Shown: one piece after another, positions 8,001-17,210 of the stretch
Position numbering within the stretch: position 1 is the stretch's first letter
Layout: each line of letters starts with the position of its first letter
NCBI RefSeq assembly: GCF_001310275.1
Contig: NZ_LGYZ01000129.1
Span: 223,063-287,062 of the forward strand
DNA length: 64,000 nt
From: Nocardia arizonensis
GTDB lineage: Bacteria; Actinomycetota; Actinomycetes; Mycobacteriales; Mycobacteriaceae
Direction: 5' to 3'
Made by a program: the position numbers and the translations under genes
The notes under the pieces: model-generated
Databases searched by the model: none
The model's input: the letters and a program-made list of their open reading frames with translations, nothing else
Told to the model about the DNA's origin: nothing

Positions 8001-9190
8001 GGTCGGGCCTCGCGCGGCAGGCCGAGCACACGCTCGGAGATGATGTTGCGCTGCACTTCGTTCGAACCTCCGTAGATGGTGTCGGCGCGGGTGAACAGAT
8101 ACAGCCGCTGCCATTCGTTGAGATCGTCGTTGTCGTCGGCGACGAGTCCGGCGGGGCCGAGTACGGCCATCGCGAGTTCGCCGAGTCCGCGATGCCAGTT
8201 GGCCCACAGCAGTTTGGCGACCGACGCCTGTCCACCGTCGTCGACGGCGGCGCCCTCCATGGTGCGCAGCGCGTGCGCGCGCAGCACCCGCAGCCCCACC
8301 CACGCCCGGTCGATGCGGTCGGCGATGACCGGATCGTCGGCCGCGCCGTTGCGCCGCGCCACCGCCTCGATATCGGCGAGTTCGCGGGCGAAACGGATCT
8401 GCTGGCCGAGGGTGGAGACGCCGCGTTCGAAGGTGAGGGTGCCCATGGCGATGCGCCAGCCGTCGCCGGGTTCGCCGACGACCAGGTCGGCGGCGGTGCG
8501 CGCATTGTCGAAGAAGACCTCGTTGAATTCCGAGGTGCCGGTGAGCTGGTTGATCGGGCGCACATCGATACCGGGCTGATCCATGGGAACCAGCAGGTAG
8601 GACAGGCCCTTGTGCCTGCTCGACCCCTTCTCGGTGCGGGCGAGGACGAAGCACCAGTCCGCGACGTGGGCCAGCGAGGTCCAGATCTTCTGCCCGTTGA
8701 CGGACCATTCGTCGCCGTCGAGGTGGGCGGCGGTACTGACCGCGGCCAGATCCGAACCCGCGCCGGGTTCGGAATAGCCCTGGCACCACAGTTCGGTGAC
8801 ATTGCGGATGCCGGGCAGGAACCGGTCCTTCTGCGCTTGGGTTCCGAACGCCAGCACGGTCGGGCCGAGCAGTTCCTCGCCCAGGTGCGACACCCGCGCG
8901 GGCGCGTTGGCCTTGGCGTATTCCTCGTGGAAGATCACCTGCTGGCGCAGGGTGGCCTCGCGGCCGCCGTATTCCTTGGGCCAGCCAAGGCAGGTCCAGC
9001 CCGCGGCGGCCAGATGCCGGTCCCACGCGAGCCGTTCCTCGAATGCCTCGTGCTCGCGGCCGGGGCCGCCGAGTCCGCGCAGCTCACGGAACTCGCCGTC
9101 GAGGTTGTCGGCCAACCACTCGCGCACTTCTGCGGAAAACCGCCCGTCCGCGGCGGCGGTGTCGGAATCTGAGGTCTGGATCGCAACCAC
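7997..9190 (-). CDS. fadE30: FadE30, acyl-CoA dehydrogenase for HIP-CoA
   Basis: About 397 residues from the GTG at 9190. The frame also opens from a TTG at 9211, but that codon lies inside the KstR2 operator, so I reject it. ACAD features: GGPGREHEAFEERLAW near the start, WCQGYSEPGAGSDLA (FAD/substrate loop), NGQKIWTSLAH, GWRIAMGTLTFERGVS, and YGGSNEVQRNI with SERVLGLP at the C-terminus, all very close to M. tuberculosis FadE30. FadE30 introduces the double bond in the propionyl-CoA side chain of HIP-CoA. It is first gene of the fadE30-ipdF operon, divergent from fadD3. Confidence 0.9.
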   Translation of the reverse strand: MVAIQTSDSDTAAADGRFSAEVREWLADNLDGEFRELRGLGGPGREHEAFEERLAWDRHLAAAGWTCLGWPKEYGGREATLRQQVIFHEEYAKANAPARVSHLGEELLGPTVLAFGTQAQKDRFLPGIRNVTELWCQGYSEPGAGSDLAAVSTAAHLDGDEWSVNGQKIWTSLAHVADWCFVLARTEKGSSRHKGLSYLLVPMDQPGIDVRPINQLTGTSEFNEVFFDNARTAADLVVGEPGDGWRIAMGTLTFERGVSTLGQQIRFARELADIEAVARRNGAADDPVIADRIDRAWVGLRVLRAHALRTMEGAAVDDGGQASVAKLLWANWHRGLGELAMAVLGPAGLVADDNDDLNEWQRLYLFTRADTIYGGSNEVQRNIISERVLGLPREARP

Positions 9191-9206
9191 GACGGTAGGA
9201 TAACCT

Positions 9207-9220
9207 ACCAAGCACTTGCT
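9207..9220. promoter_or_regulatory. KstR2 operator between fadE30 and fadD3
   Basis: ACCAAGCACTTGCT matches the KstR2 consensus AnCAAGnnCTTGnT at every fixed position. It lies 17 bp upstream of the fadE30 start and 79 bp upstream of fadD3, so one site can control both divergent operons. Confidence 0.9.
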
Positions 9221-9298
9221 TTGTTAGATTGTCGACCCGATCGGTTCGCCACCGCGAATCATCGGCCGACGGGCCAGGCACGAACGGTGAGGACATCC

Positions 9299-10852
9299 GT
9301 GACAACCCCAGCGCAGACGACACCGAGAGCACTGCACAACGCAGCCCGGGACTTCGGCGACCGTCCCGCGGTCGTCGACGGCGAGGTCCGCTACGACTGG
9401 AACCAGCTGCTCGACTCCGTTCGGGAGACGGCGCGGGCGCTCATCGCGCGCGGGGTCGCACACGGCGACCGGGTCGCCATGTGGGCGCCCAACACCCACC
9501 ACTGGGTCGTGGCCGCGCTGGCCGCCCAGTACGTCGGCGCCGCGCTGGTGCCGCTGAACACCCGCTACATCGCCGAGGAGGCCGCCGATGTGCTGGCCCG
9601 GGTGGACGCCAAGGCGCTGTTCATCGCCGGCACCTTCCTCGGCCGCGACCGGATCGACGAATTACGCACGGCCGCACCGGAACTGAAGATCCCCACCATC
9701 GTGGTGATCCCCGTCGAGGCGGGCACCTCGGTGACCTCCGACGATACGGTGCTCAACTGGTCGCAGCTGCCAGAGATCGCCGCCACCGTCACCGCCGAGG
9801 AGGCCGAGCGCCGGGCCGAAACCGTTCGCCCCGATGACATCTCCGACATCCTGTTCACCTCCGGCACCACCGGCCGCAGCAAGGGCACCCTGGTGGCGCA
9901 CCGACAGGCGCTGTCGGTGGTGCGGGCCTGGGCCGACTGCGCGACCCTGAACAGCTCGGACAACTACCTCGTGGTGAGCCCGTTCTTCCACAACTTCGGC
10001 TACAAGGCGGGCATCCTGGCCTGCGTGGTCACCGGCGCGACCATCGTCCCGCAGGCCACCTTCGACGTGCCGCGGACCATGCGCCTGGTGAGTGAGGAAC
10101 GCATCACGGTGCTGCCCGGCCCGCCCACCATCTACCAGACCATCCTCGACTTCCCCGACCGCGCGAAATACGACCTGAGTTCACTGCGGGTCTCGACCAC
10201 CGGCGCGGCCACGGTACCGGTGGTGCTGGTCGAGCGTATGCGGTCCGAACTCGAATTCGAGGTGGTCGTCACCGCCTACGGGCTGTCCGAGGCGGCGGGC
10301 TTCGGCACCATGTGCCGCGCCGACGACGACGCCGACACCGTCGCCAATACCTGCGGCAGGCCGATCGCCGACTTCGAACTGCGCATCGCCGACAACGGCG
10401 AGGTGCTGCTGCGCGGCCCCAACGTGATGCTCGGCTACCTCGACGATCCCGACAGCACCGCCGAGACCATCGACGCCGAGGGCTGGCTGCACACCGGCGA
10501 TATCGGCACCGTGGACGAGCGCGGCTACCTGAAGATCACCGACCGACTCAAGGACATGTACATCTCGGGTGGCTTCAATGTCTATCCGGCCGAGATCGAA
10601 CAGGCGCTGGCCCGCCTCGACGGCGTCGCCGAATCCGCGGTGATCGGTGTGCCCGACGAGCGGATGGGCGAGGTCGGCAAGGCATATGTCGTGCCCAAGG
10701 CGGGCGCGGATCTGACCGAGGAGCGCGTGATCGCCCACGCCAAGGGGGTGCTCGCCAATTTCAAGGTGCCGCGATTCGTCGAATTCCGCGATCGGCTGCC
10801 CTACAGCGCCGCCGGGAAAGTGCTCAAGCGCGAACTACGTATGGAGAACTGA
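9299..10852 (+). CDS. fadD3: FadD3, HIP-CoA synthetase
   Basis: 517 residues from the GTG at 9299, which has GGTGAGG at a good distance; an upstream TTG at 9221 adds a non-homologous leader. It is an ANL-superfamily acyl-CoA ligase: AMP loop LFTSGTTGRSKGT, TAYGLSEAAGFGTM, GWLHTGDIG, GGFNVYPAEIEQ and the C-terminal lysine region AAGKVLKREL. Sequence and place match FadD3 (Rv3561), which ligates CoA to the bicyclic propionate HIP, committing rings C/D to degradation and generating the KstR2 effector. It is first gene of an operon running through fadE33. Confidence 0.92.
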   Translation: MTTPAQTTPRALHNAARDFGDRPAVVDGEVRYDWNQLLDSVRETARALIARGVAHGDRVAMWAPNTHHWVVAALAAQYVGAALVPLNTRYIAEEAADVLARVDAKALFIAGTFLGRDRIDELRTAAPELKIPTIVVIPVEAGTSVTSDDTVLNWSQLPEIAATVTAEEAERRAETVRPDDISDILFTSGTTGRSKGTLVAHRQALSVVRAWADCATLNSSDNYLVVSPFFHNFGYKAGILACVVTGATIVPQATFDVPRTMRLVSEERITVLPGPPTIYQTILDFPDRAKYDLSSLRVSTTGAATVPVVLVERMRSELEFEVVVTAYGLSEAAGFGTMCRADDDADTVANTCGRPIADFELRIADNGEVLLRGPNVMLGYLDDPDSTAETIDAEGWLHTGDIGTVDERGYLKITDRLKDMYISGGFNVYPAEIEQALARLDGVAESAVIGVPDERMGEVGKAYVVPKAGADLTEERVIAHAKGVLANFKVPRFVEFRDRLPYSAAGKVLKRELRMEN

Positions 10853-11730
10853 TGACGGATGAGAACGTGGGTGATGTCGTCACCTACGAGACGCGCGGGC
10901 CGATCGCGATCGTGCGCTTGAACCGCCCGGACTACCGCAACGCGCAGAACTCGGTGATGACCTACGCCATCGACGCCGCCTTCGAACGCGCCGTGGAGGA
11001 CCCCGAGGTCAAGGTGATCGTGTTGGCGGGCAACGGCAAACATTTCAGCGCCGGACACGATATCGGGACACCGGGCCGCGACCACCACGTGCGCTATCAG
11101 AACAAGGCCGCGCTGTGGTGGGACCACGTGGACCGGGTCGGCGGCGATCAGCGTTTCGCCCGCGAGACCGAGGTCTACCTCGGCATGTGCCGCCGCTGGC
11201 GCGAGATCCCCAAGCCCACCATCGCGATGGTGCACGGCGCGTGCATCGCGGGCGGGCTCATGCTGGCCTGGATCTGCGATCTGATCATCGCCTCCGACGA
11301 CGCGTTCTTCTCCGATCCCGTCGTCCGCATGGGCATTCCGGGCGTGGAGTATTTCGCGCATCCGTGGGTGATGGGTCCGCGCGCGGCCAAGGAGTTCCTG
11401 TTCACCGGCGACCGGTTCGACGCGGCGCAGGCCAAGGAATGGGGCATGGTCAATCGGGTGGTGCCGCGCGCCGAACTCGAGCAGCACACCCTGGCCCTGG
11501 CCGAGAAAATCTCCGCCATGCCGCAATTCGGTCTGGCGCTGACCAAGAAGGCGGTCAATCAGGCCGAGGACCTGATGGGCATGCGCAGCGGCATGGATTC
11601 GGTGTTCGGGCTGCACCACTTCGCGCACGCGCACAATGCCGAGGTCGGCGCGGATTCGCTGGGCGGCATGGATGCCAAATCGATGAAGGCTGACGCGACG
11701 ACCTCGGGTCGACGGGACGGGACTGCGTAG
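10852..11730 (+). CDS. Enoyl-CoA hydratase/isomerase of the HIP operon
   Basis: 292-residue crotonase-family protein, overlapping the fadD3 stop by one base (TGATG). Oxyanion-hole segments HFSAGHDIG and GACIAGGLML are present, with PGVEYFAHPWVMG in the catalytic-acid region, and a long insert (HHVRYQNKAALWWDHVDRVG) after the first loop. The location between fadD3 and fadE31 has no counterpart in the M. tuberculosis order, where these genes are adjacent. The long insert recalls EchA13-like crotonases, so this may supply a hydratase step of HIP or ring-cleavage-product beta-oxidation. It is not EchA20, which is expected near ipdA. The symbol is left blank. Confidence 0.85.
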   Translation: MTDENVGDVVTYETRGPIAIVRLNRPDYRNAQNSVMTYAIDAAFERAVEDPEVKVIVLAGNGKHFSAGHDIGTPGRDHHVRYQNKAALWWDHVDRVGGDQRFARETEVYLGMCRRWREIPKPTIAMVHGACIAGGLMLAWICDLIIASDDAFFSDPVVRMGIPGVEYFAHPWVMGPRAAKEFLFTGDRFDAAQAKEWGMVNRVVPRAELEQHTLALAEKISAMPQFGLALTKKAVNQAEDLMGMRSGMDSVFGLHHFAHAHNAEVGADSLGGMDAKSMKADATTSGRRDGTA

Positions 11731-12872
11731 TGGATCTGGATCTGGATCAGGCGACACGGGAATTCCAGGAGGAGGTCAGGGATTTCCTGGCCGCCGCCAA
11801 GCCGAAGAGCCCGTTGCCGTCGATGGACACCAAGGCCGGTTTCGAGGCCCACCGTGACTGGGAGCGCACCCTCGCGCAGGCGCGCCTCTCGGTGGTCTCG
11901 TGGCCGCGGGAGTATGGCGGCCGGGACGCCTCGCTGCTGGAATGGGTGCTGTTCGAACAGGAGTACTACGCGGCGGGCGCACCCGGCCGGGTGAGCCAGA
12001 ACGGCATCTTCCTGCTCGCGCCGACCCTGTTCGAACACGGCAGCCCCGAACAGCTCGAGCGCATCATGCCGAGAATGGCGCGCGGCGACGACATCTGGGC
12101 GCAGGCGTGGTCGGAGCCGGAGGCGGGCAGCGACCTGGCCGGTATCCGGTCCACGGCCAAACGCACCAATGGCGGCTGGCTGTTGAGCGGACAGAAGACC
12201 TGGAGTTCGCGCGCGGCCTTCGCCGACTGGGCCTTCGGGCTTTTCCGCAGCGACCCGGCGGCCGAGCGGCACCGCGGACTCACCTATCTGATGTTCCCGC
12301 TGACCGCCGACGGCGTCTCGGTGCGGCCGATTCCGCAGCTCGACGGCGAACCGGGCTTCGCCGAGATCTTCCTCGACGACGTGTTCGTCCCCGACCGCGA
12401 TGTCATCGGCGAACCCAACGAGGGCTGGCGGGTCGCGATGAGCACCTCGAGCAATGAACGCGGTCTGTCGCTGCGCAGTCCGGGCCGCTTCAGCGCGACC
12501 GCGCGGCGGCTGGTCGACCTGTGGATCGAGACCTGCGACGAGGCCGACACCGCCCAGCGCGACGCCGTGGTGGACGCCTGGATCGGCAGCGAGGCGTATC
12601 GGCTGCACACCTTCGGCACCGTGACCAGGCTCAACGAGGGCGGCAAACTTGGCGCGGAGTCCTCGATCACCAAGGTGTTCTGGTCCGAACTCGATATCGC
12701 CATGCACGAGACCGCGCTGGGTGTCCTCGCCGACGCCGCCGAGCAGAGCGGCCCGTGGACCGACGGTTACCTGTTCTCGCTGTCCGGGCCGATCTACGCG
12801 GGCACCAACGAGATCCAGCGCAATATCATCGCCGAGCGGCTGCTCGGACTACCGAGAGGGAGCAGCCGATGA
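11730..12872 (+). CDS. fadE31: FadE31, acyl-CoA dehydrogenase subunit
   Basis: 380 residues from a GTG that overlaps the preceding stop (TAGTG). Typical ACAD segments: WAQAWSEPEAGSDLAG, LLSGQKTWSSRAAFADW, FAEIFLDDVFVP, and YAGTNEIQRNIIAERLLGLP, the conserved C-terminal signature of this steroid subfamily. FadE31, 32 and 33 are encoded together in all KstR2 regulons and are thought to form heteromeric dehydrogenases acting on the acyl-CoA left after ring C/D opening. It is coupled to fadE32 by a 4-bp overlap. Confidence 0.88.
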   Translation: MDLDLDQATREFQEEVRDFLAAAKPKSPLPSMDTKAGFEAHRDWERTLAQARLSVVSWPREYGGRDASLLEWVLFEQEYYAAGAPGRVSQNGIFLLAPTLFEHGSPEQLERIMPRMARGDDIWAQAWSEPEAGSDLAGIRSTAKRTNGGWLLSGQKTWSSRAAFADWAFGLFRSDPAAERHRGLTYLMFPLTADGVSVRPIPQLDGEPGFAEIFLDDVFVPDRDVIGEPNEGWRVAMSTSSNERGLSLRSPGRFSATARRLVDLWIETCDEADTAQRDAVVDAWIGSEAYRLHTFGTVTRLNEGGKLGAESSITKVFWSELDIAMHETALGVLADAAEQSGPWTDGYLFSLSGPIYAGTNEIQRNIIAERLLGLPRGSSR

Positions 12873-13870
12873 GGTTCGCGCTCAGCCCCGAACAACTCGA
12901 TTTCGGCGTCAGCCTGCGCAAACTCCTCGACGCGGGTCGCACGCCCGCGGCCGTGCGTGCGTGGGCCGACGGCGATCCGCGGCCCGGTCGCGGGCTCATC
13001 CGCCAGCTCGCGGGCGCGGGCGCGCTCGGACTCGCGGTGCGGGAGACCCACGGCGGGATGGAAGCCGAACCGATCGATCTTGTGGTGGCATTCCAGGAAC
13101 TCGGCCGCGCCGCGGCGCCGGGTCCGGTGGTGGAGACCGGCGCGGCGATCCCCGCGCTACTGCAAGCACTTCCGCATTCCGACCTGGCGGCGCGCTGGCT
13201 GCCCGGCTTCGCCGACGGCGTCGCGCTGGGCACCTTGGCCTTCGCCCGCCCGGGTCGCGATCCGGTGGCACTGGACGCCGACACCGCCGAGGTGGTGCTC
13301 ATCGCGGACGGCGACCGGCTGAGCACCGGCAAGCGCACCGGTCCGGTGCGGTCGATCGATCCGGCCCGTCGCCTGTTCCAGGTCGCCGCCGACGAGGTGC
13401 TGGCCGAAGGCGAGGGCGTGGCGGAAGCCGCCGCGGCGGCCTTCGACGCTGGCGCGCTGGCGGTCTCGGCCCAATTGCTCGGCGCGGGCCGCGCCTTGCT
13501 GCACGCCGCCACCGAATATGCCAAGCAGCGCAAGCAGTTCGGTAAGCCGATCGGCGAATTCCAGGCCGTTAAACAGAAATTGGCCGATGTGCTGATCAAA
13601 CTCGACCTGGCCGAGCCGCTGCTTTTCCGCGCCGCGCTCACGACCGAGACCGCGACCCGCTCGCGCGATGTCTCGGCCGCCGCGATCGCCTGCGGTGACG
13701 CCGCCTACGCCGCGGCCCGCGCCGCGCTCCAGGTGCACGGCGCTATCGGCTACACCGCCGAATACGATCTGTCGCTGTGGTTGACCAAGGTGACCGCGCT
13801 GCGTTCGGCCTGGGGCACACCGGATTCGCATCGCGCCCGCGTAGCCCGAGCACTGCGAGGTACGGCATGA
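12869..13870 (+). CDS. fadE32: FadE32, acyl-CoA dehydrogenase subunit
   Basis: 333 residues; the start ATGA overlaps the fadE31 stop. A shorter ACAD of the beta-like type: MRFALSPEQLDFGVSLRKLL at the N-terminus, YAKQRKQFGKPIGEFQAVKQ in the C-terminal helical domain, and ALQVHGAIGYTAEYDLSLW near the end. Compared with FadE31 the middle beta domain is abbreviated, and the FAD/substrate loop is weaker, as in partner subunits of steroid ACAD heterotetramers. It probably pairs with FadE31 (alpha2beta2); the pairing is inferred from mycobacterial work on related FadE pairs. Confidence 0.87.
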   Translation: MRFALSPEQLDFGVSLRKLLDAGRTPAAVRAWADGDPRPGRGLIRQLAGAGALGLAVRETHGGMEAEPIDLVVAFQELGRAAAPGPVVETGAAIPALLQALPHSDLAARWLPGFADGVALGTLAFARPGRDPVALDADTAEVVLIADGDRLSTGKRTGPVRSIDPARRLFQVAADEVLAEGEGVAEAAAAAFDAGALAVSAQLLGAGRALLHAATEYAKQRKQFGKPIGEFQAVKQKLADVLIKLDLAEPLLFRAALTTETATRSRDVSAAAIACGDAAYAAARAALQVHGAIGYTAEYDLSLWLTKVTALRSAWGTPDSHRARVARALRGTA

Positions 13871-14928
13871 CGGCATCACGCGAGGACCACCGCGACCTTG
13901 TCGCGTCGGTCCGCGGCCTGCTCACCAAACACGCCGACAGCGCGGCCGTTCGCGCCGCCATGACCTCCGAACTCGGCTACGACCCGACACTGTGGCGGCT
14001 GCTCTGCGAGCAGATCGGGGTCGCCGCACTGGCGATTCCGGCGGAGTACGACGGCGTCGGCGCGGGTCTGGTCGAATCCCTGCTGGTGGTGGGCGAACTG
14101 GGTCGCACGCTGGCGGGCGTGCCCATGCTCGGCTCGGCCGTGCTCGGTGTGCAGGCCGTGCTGCTCAGCGCCGACACCGAGGCCGCCGGGCGGTTGCTAC
14201 CCGGCGTCGCCGAAGGCGCGACGACACTGGCGGTGTGCTGGGCCGGACCGGGCGGCTGGGATACGCCCGGCGTCCAGGCCGAAGGCAAAACCCTCAGCGG
14301 TACAGCGCATTACGTTCTCGACGGACTCGCCGCGGACACCCTGCTCGTGCTCACCGAAACGGGGCTGTTCGAGGTGGAGTCCCGGGCCGACGGAGTCACC
14401 CGACGCGCGGTCACACCCATGGACCCGACCCGCCCGCTCAGCGAGATCACCTTCGAGGCGGTGACCGCGCGCCGTCTCGGCGACGGCGATCCACTCGCCC
14501 TCGCGGCCCGCCTGCGCGAGATCGCGTGGGCGGCGGTGGCCGCAGAACAGGTCGGCGCGGCGCGGCGGTGTCTGGAGCTGACCGTCGAGTACACCAAGTC
14601 GCGTGTGCAGTTCGGCCGGGTCATCGGCAGTTTCCAGGCGCTCAAACACCGGATGGCCGATATGTACGTGCTGGTTGAATCGGCCGAGTCGGCCTCGGCC
14701 GCGGCGACCGCGGCGGTGGCAGAGGGCGCGGCCTCGGCGGCCGAGGACGTGTGGGTCGCGCGGACGCACTGCTCAGCGGCGTTCACCGCGGTGGCGGCGG
14801 AGATGGTGCAGATGCACGGCGGCATCGCCATCACCTGGGAGCACGACGCGCACCTGTTCTTCAAGCGCGCGCACGGCGACGCCGAATTGTTCGGGCAGGC
14901 ACGCAGACCTTTGGCGACGTCGGCCTGA
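13867..14928 (+). CDS. fadE33: FadE33, acyl-CoA dehydrogenase subunit
   Basis: 353 residues, coupled to fadE32 by an ATGA overlap. Like FadE32 it is a divergent ACAD: YTKSRVQFGRVIGSFQALKH in the C-terminal domain and QMHGGIAITWEHDAHLFFKR near the end. It is the last gene of the fadD3 operon; a strong bidirectional hairpin follows 10 bp after the stop. In M. tuberculosis the aspB-like gene comes next, whereas here an unrelated accessory block begins. Exact substrate not deducible. Confidence 0.87.
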   Translation: MTASREDHRDLVASVRGLLTKHADSAAVRAAMTSELGYDPTLWRLLCEQIGVAALAIPAEYDGVGAGLVESLLVVGELGRTLAGVPMLGSAVLGVQAVLLSADTEAAGRLLPGVAEGATTLAVCWAGPGGWDTPGVQAEGKTLSGTAHYVLDGLAADTLLVLTETGLFEVESRADGVTRRAVTPMDPTRPLSEITFEAVTARRLGDGDPLALAARLREIAWAAVAAEQVGAARRCLELTVEYTKSRVQFGRVIGSFQALKHRMADMYVLVESAESASAAATAAVAEGAASAAEDVWVARTHCSAAFTAVAAEMVQMHGGIAITWEHDAHLFFKRAHGDAELFGQARRPLATSA

Positions 14929-14937
14929 TGCCGTACG

Positions 14938-14971
14938 GTATCGAGGCCCGCCGTCCCGCGGGTCTCGATAC
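14938..14971. terminator. Bidirectional hairpin terminator after fadE33
   Basis: 14-bp arms (GTATCGAGGCCCGC at 14938-14951; GCGGGTCTCGATAC at 14958-14971) with one G-T wobble and a 6-nt loop. It sits between convergent fadE33 and the cytosine methyltransferase, marking the end of the KstR2 block. Confidence 0.75.
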
Positions 14972-14993
14972 GCCGCTCCCATAACGGACAGCG

Positions 14994-16034
14994 CTAGCGG
15001 GTCAGCGCATCACGGATGCCGCGCGCGACCTCGGCGGCCATCGGTACCGGGACCGCATTGCCGATCTGGTGGCGCACCTCGTGGCGGGTTCCCTCGAATA
15101 CGTAGTCGTCGGGGAATCCCTGGATGCGCGCCGCTTCCCGGGGTGTGAGCGGCCGATTTCGAAGCGGGTGCCCGTAGCGACCGCGCGTGAAACTGTCGAA
15201 TCCGCCGGTGATCGTGGGGCACTGCCCGTCCAAGCGCAGCCTGCCGTACACATCCGGCCAGCCACCGGATTTCACGTCCACAACCTGGTGGCATTTCAGC
15301 CGCTTCTCGTAGGGAATGTCCTGCCAGCCACCGCCCTGCGGGACATAGGAGAAGCGCTCGACATTCTTCGCGGTGACCCTGGCGGCCTGATGGTTCGGGT
15401 AGTCGGGATGCACCGAATAGTCCGCGGGCGGTTCGGGCAACCCCTCGAGTACCGACCCCACCGTCGGCCATTGCGGGGTGCTCGGCTCGGGCACGGTGAA
15501 ACTGCCCGCCGCGTCGTCGCGTATGCCGACGAGGACAAACCGTTGCCTCGTCTGCGGCACACCGTAGTTCGCCGCCAAGTAGAAATGCCCGGTCAGCTCG
15601 TAGCGTTCGAGGGAATGAAACCGGTCGACCAGATGGGCGCCCCGGACGCCGGCGAGAGTAGCGACATTCTCCATGAGGAAGGCCCGGGGCCGCAATTCCT
15701 CGACCAGTCGCAGAAATTCGAGGACGAGGGCATTGCGCGGATCACCGAGGTGCGCGCCCCGTTTCTGTTTGGAGAATCCCTGACACGGCGGGCCGCCCGC
15801 CAATAGATCCAGGTCCGCACCCGAAGCCAGTCCGGCGCGATCCCGCAAGGAATTTCCGGTCATGGCCCTGGCGTCGCCGACGAAGGCGCTGCCGGGCATA
15901 TTCTTGTTGTGGGTGCGCACCGACGCCTCGTCGTTGTCGAATGCCGCGACGATGTCGTAGCCCGCGAATTCGATGCCCAGACTCAATCCTCCCGAACCGC
16001 AGAACGCATCGATCGCGGTGAGTCGATCGGCCAT
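14994..16034 (-). CDS. C5-cytosine DNA methyltransferase (Dcm family)
   Basis: 346 residues with the C5-MTase motifs in order: I DAFCGSGGLSLG (9-20), IV GPPCQGFS with catalytic Cys84, VI ENV (122-124), VIII QTRQR (161-165), and X HQIGNAVPVPMA near the C-terminus. The target-recognition domain (about 190-290) is short. The enzyme should methylate cytosine C5 at an unknown site. It is on the opposite strand and 1.65 kb from a nuclease-methyltransferase pair. It could be a solitary MTase or a second, strand-specific partner of that system. The location inside a conserved catabolic locus suggests acquisition. Confidence 0.9.
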   Translation of the reverse strand: MADRLTAIDAFCGSGGLSLGIEFAGYDIVAAFDNDEASVRTHNKNMPGSAFVGDARAMTGNSLRDRAGLASGADLDLLAGGPPCQGFSKQKRGAHLGDPRNALVLEFLRLVEELRPRAFLMENVATLAGVRGAHLVDRFHSLERYELTGHFYLAANYGVPQTRQRFVLVGIRDDAAGSFTVPEPSTPQWPTVGSVLEGLPEPPADYSVHPDYPNHQAARVTAKNVERFSYVPQGGGWQDIPYEKRLKCHQVVDVKSGGWPDVYGRLRLDGQCPTITGGFDSFTRGRYGHPLRNRPLTPREAARIQGFPDDYVFEGTRHEVRHQIGNAVPVPMAAEVARGIRDALTR

Positions 16035-16280
16035 CGGCCACCCCTCCTCTCGTGACCCGCCGGCGCGGTGTGACTGTCGGACCGTTACGCTACGCCACCG
16101 ACGGTCGAACGCCCGTTCGACGCGCGTGATATGTGGCCGAGTCGGCCGCCACGCAGGTGACCAGCCTTATCGACCGGATTGTCAACTCTATCCACGCCGG
16201 ATCGGTCGAGTCGAATGGCGCGCGTCCGGGTACCGACACGCGCCCGGGGCGGCACTCCGCGCGGAGTACCGTCGGAATGT

Positions 16281-17033
16281 ATGGACGAGGCACAGCGCGG
16301 GCGAGTCAGGATCGAGACCGGTTCCAAGCGGGTCAGGACCTATCTGGGCGGACAGGTGGTGGCCGATACCGTCCATCCGGTGCTGGTGTGGGAAAATCCG
16401 CACTATCCCGCCTATTACCTGCCCATCGCCGACGTGCGCGCCGAACTCCGACCCAACGGCAGCACCCGGCACTCCCCCAGTCGCGGCGAAGCCACCGGAT
16501 ACGACGTGGTCGTTCCGGGCGCGACCGCCCGCGGCGCGGCGCTGCGCTACCTGGATTCCCCCATGCCGGAGCTGAACGAGCTGGTCAGATTCGAATGGGA
16601 CAGCATGGACGAATGGTTCGAGGAGGACGAGCCCGTATACGTCCATCCCCGCAATCCTTATGCGCGCGTGGACATCCTGGCCAGCTCCCGGCATATCCGG
16701 GTGGAGATCGACGGCGTCACCGTCGCCGACTCGCACTCCCCGCGCATCCTGTTCGAAACCGGTCTGCCGCCGCGGTACTACCTCCCGCTGCCGGATGTGC
16801 GCACAGATCTGCTGCACCGCACCGATACCCACACCAGCTGCCCCTACAAGGGCACCGCCGACTACTGGACCGTCCGCGTCGGCGACACCGACTATCCGGA
16901 CCACGTCTGGATCTACCGCACACCGCTGCCCGAGAGCCAGAAGATCGCTGGTCTGGCCTGTTTCTACAACGAGAAGGTCGACATCTACGTCGACGGCGAA
17001 CTACAGCCCCGTCCGCGTTCCCCGTTCAGCTGA
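16281..17033 (+). CDS. Tandem DUF427-domain protein
   Basis: 250 residues from the ATG at 16281; an in-frame start further upstream (16179) would add a low-complexity, Arg-rich leader and is rejected. Two copies of the DUF427 fold are visible: VRTYLGGQVVADTVHPVLVW at about residues 17-36 and a second, IRVEIDGVTVADSHSPRILF, around 138-157, each followed by YYLPxxDVRxxL. The C-terminal part has the DUF427 hallmark TSCPYKGTADYW. The family is widespread in actinobacteria with unknown biochemical function. It is divergent from the cytosine methyltransferase. Confidence 0.82.
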   Translation: MDEAQRGRVRIETGSKRVRTYLGGQVVADTVHPVLVWENPHYPAYYLPIADVRAELRPNGSTRHSPSRGEATGYDVVVPGATARGAALRYLDSPMPELNELVRFEWDSMDEWFEEDEPVYVHPRNPYARVDILASSRHIRVEIDGVTVADSHSPRILFETGLPPRYYLPLPDVRTDLLHRTDTHTSCPYKGTADYWTVRVGDTDYPDHVWIYRTPLPESQKIAGLACFYNEKVDIYVDGELQPRPRSPFS

Positions 17034-17210
17034 CCCGCCGCGAGGCATTCCGCCCGCGCGGTCCCCGGCAGTGCGCACCGGCCGACGTCGACTCACCCGC
17101 CTCGGAATCGACCGCGCCGACGCACCCAACGCAGAGGCCCTTCGACACCGTCGACTTCATCGGCATCACCGGGCGCATCGCGGACCGGCCGCGTCACTAA
17201 GGTGGGCCGG

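Noticed and set aside
13160..13175. CAAGCACTTC inside fadE32, similar to a KstR2 half-site
   Set aside because: Lacks the CTTG half and lies in the middle of a gene; treated as chance.
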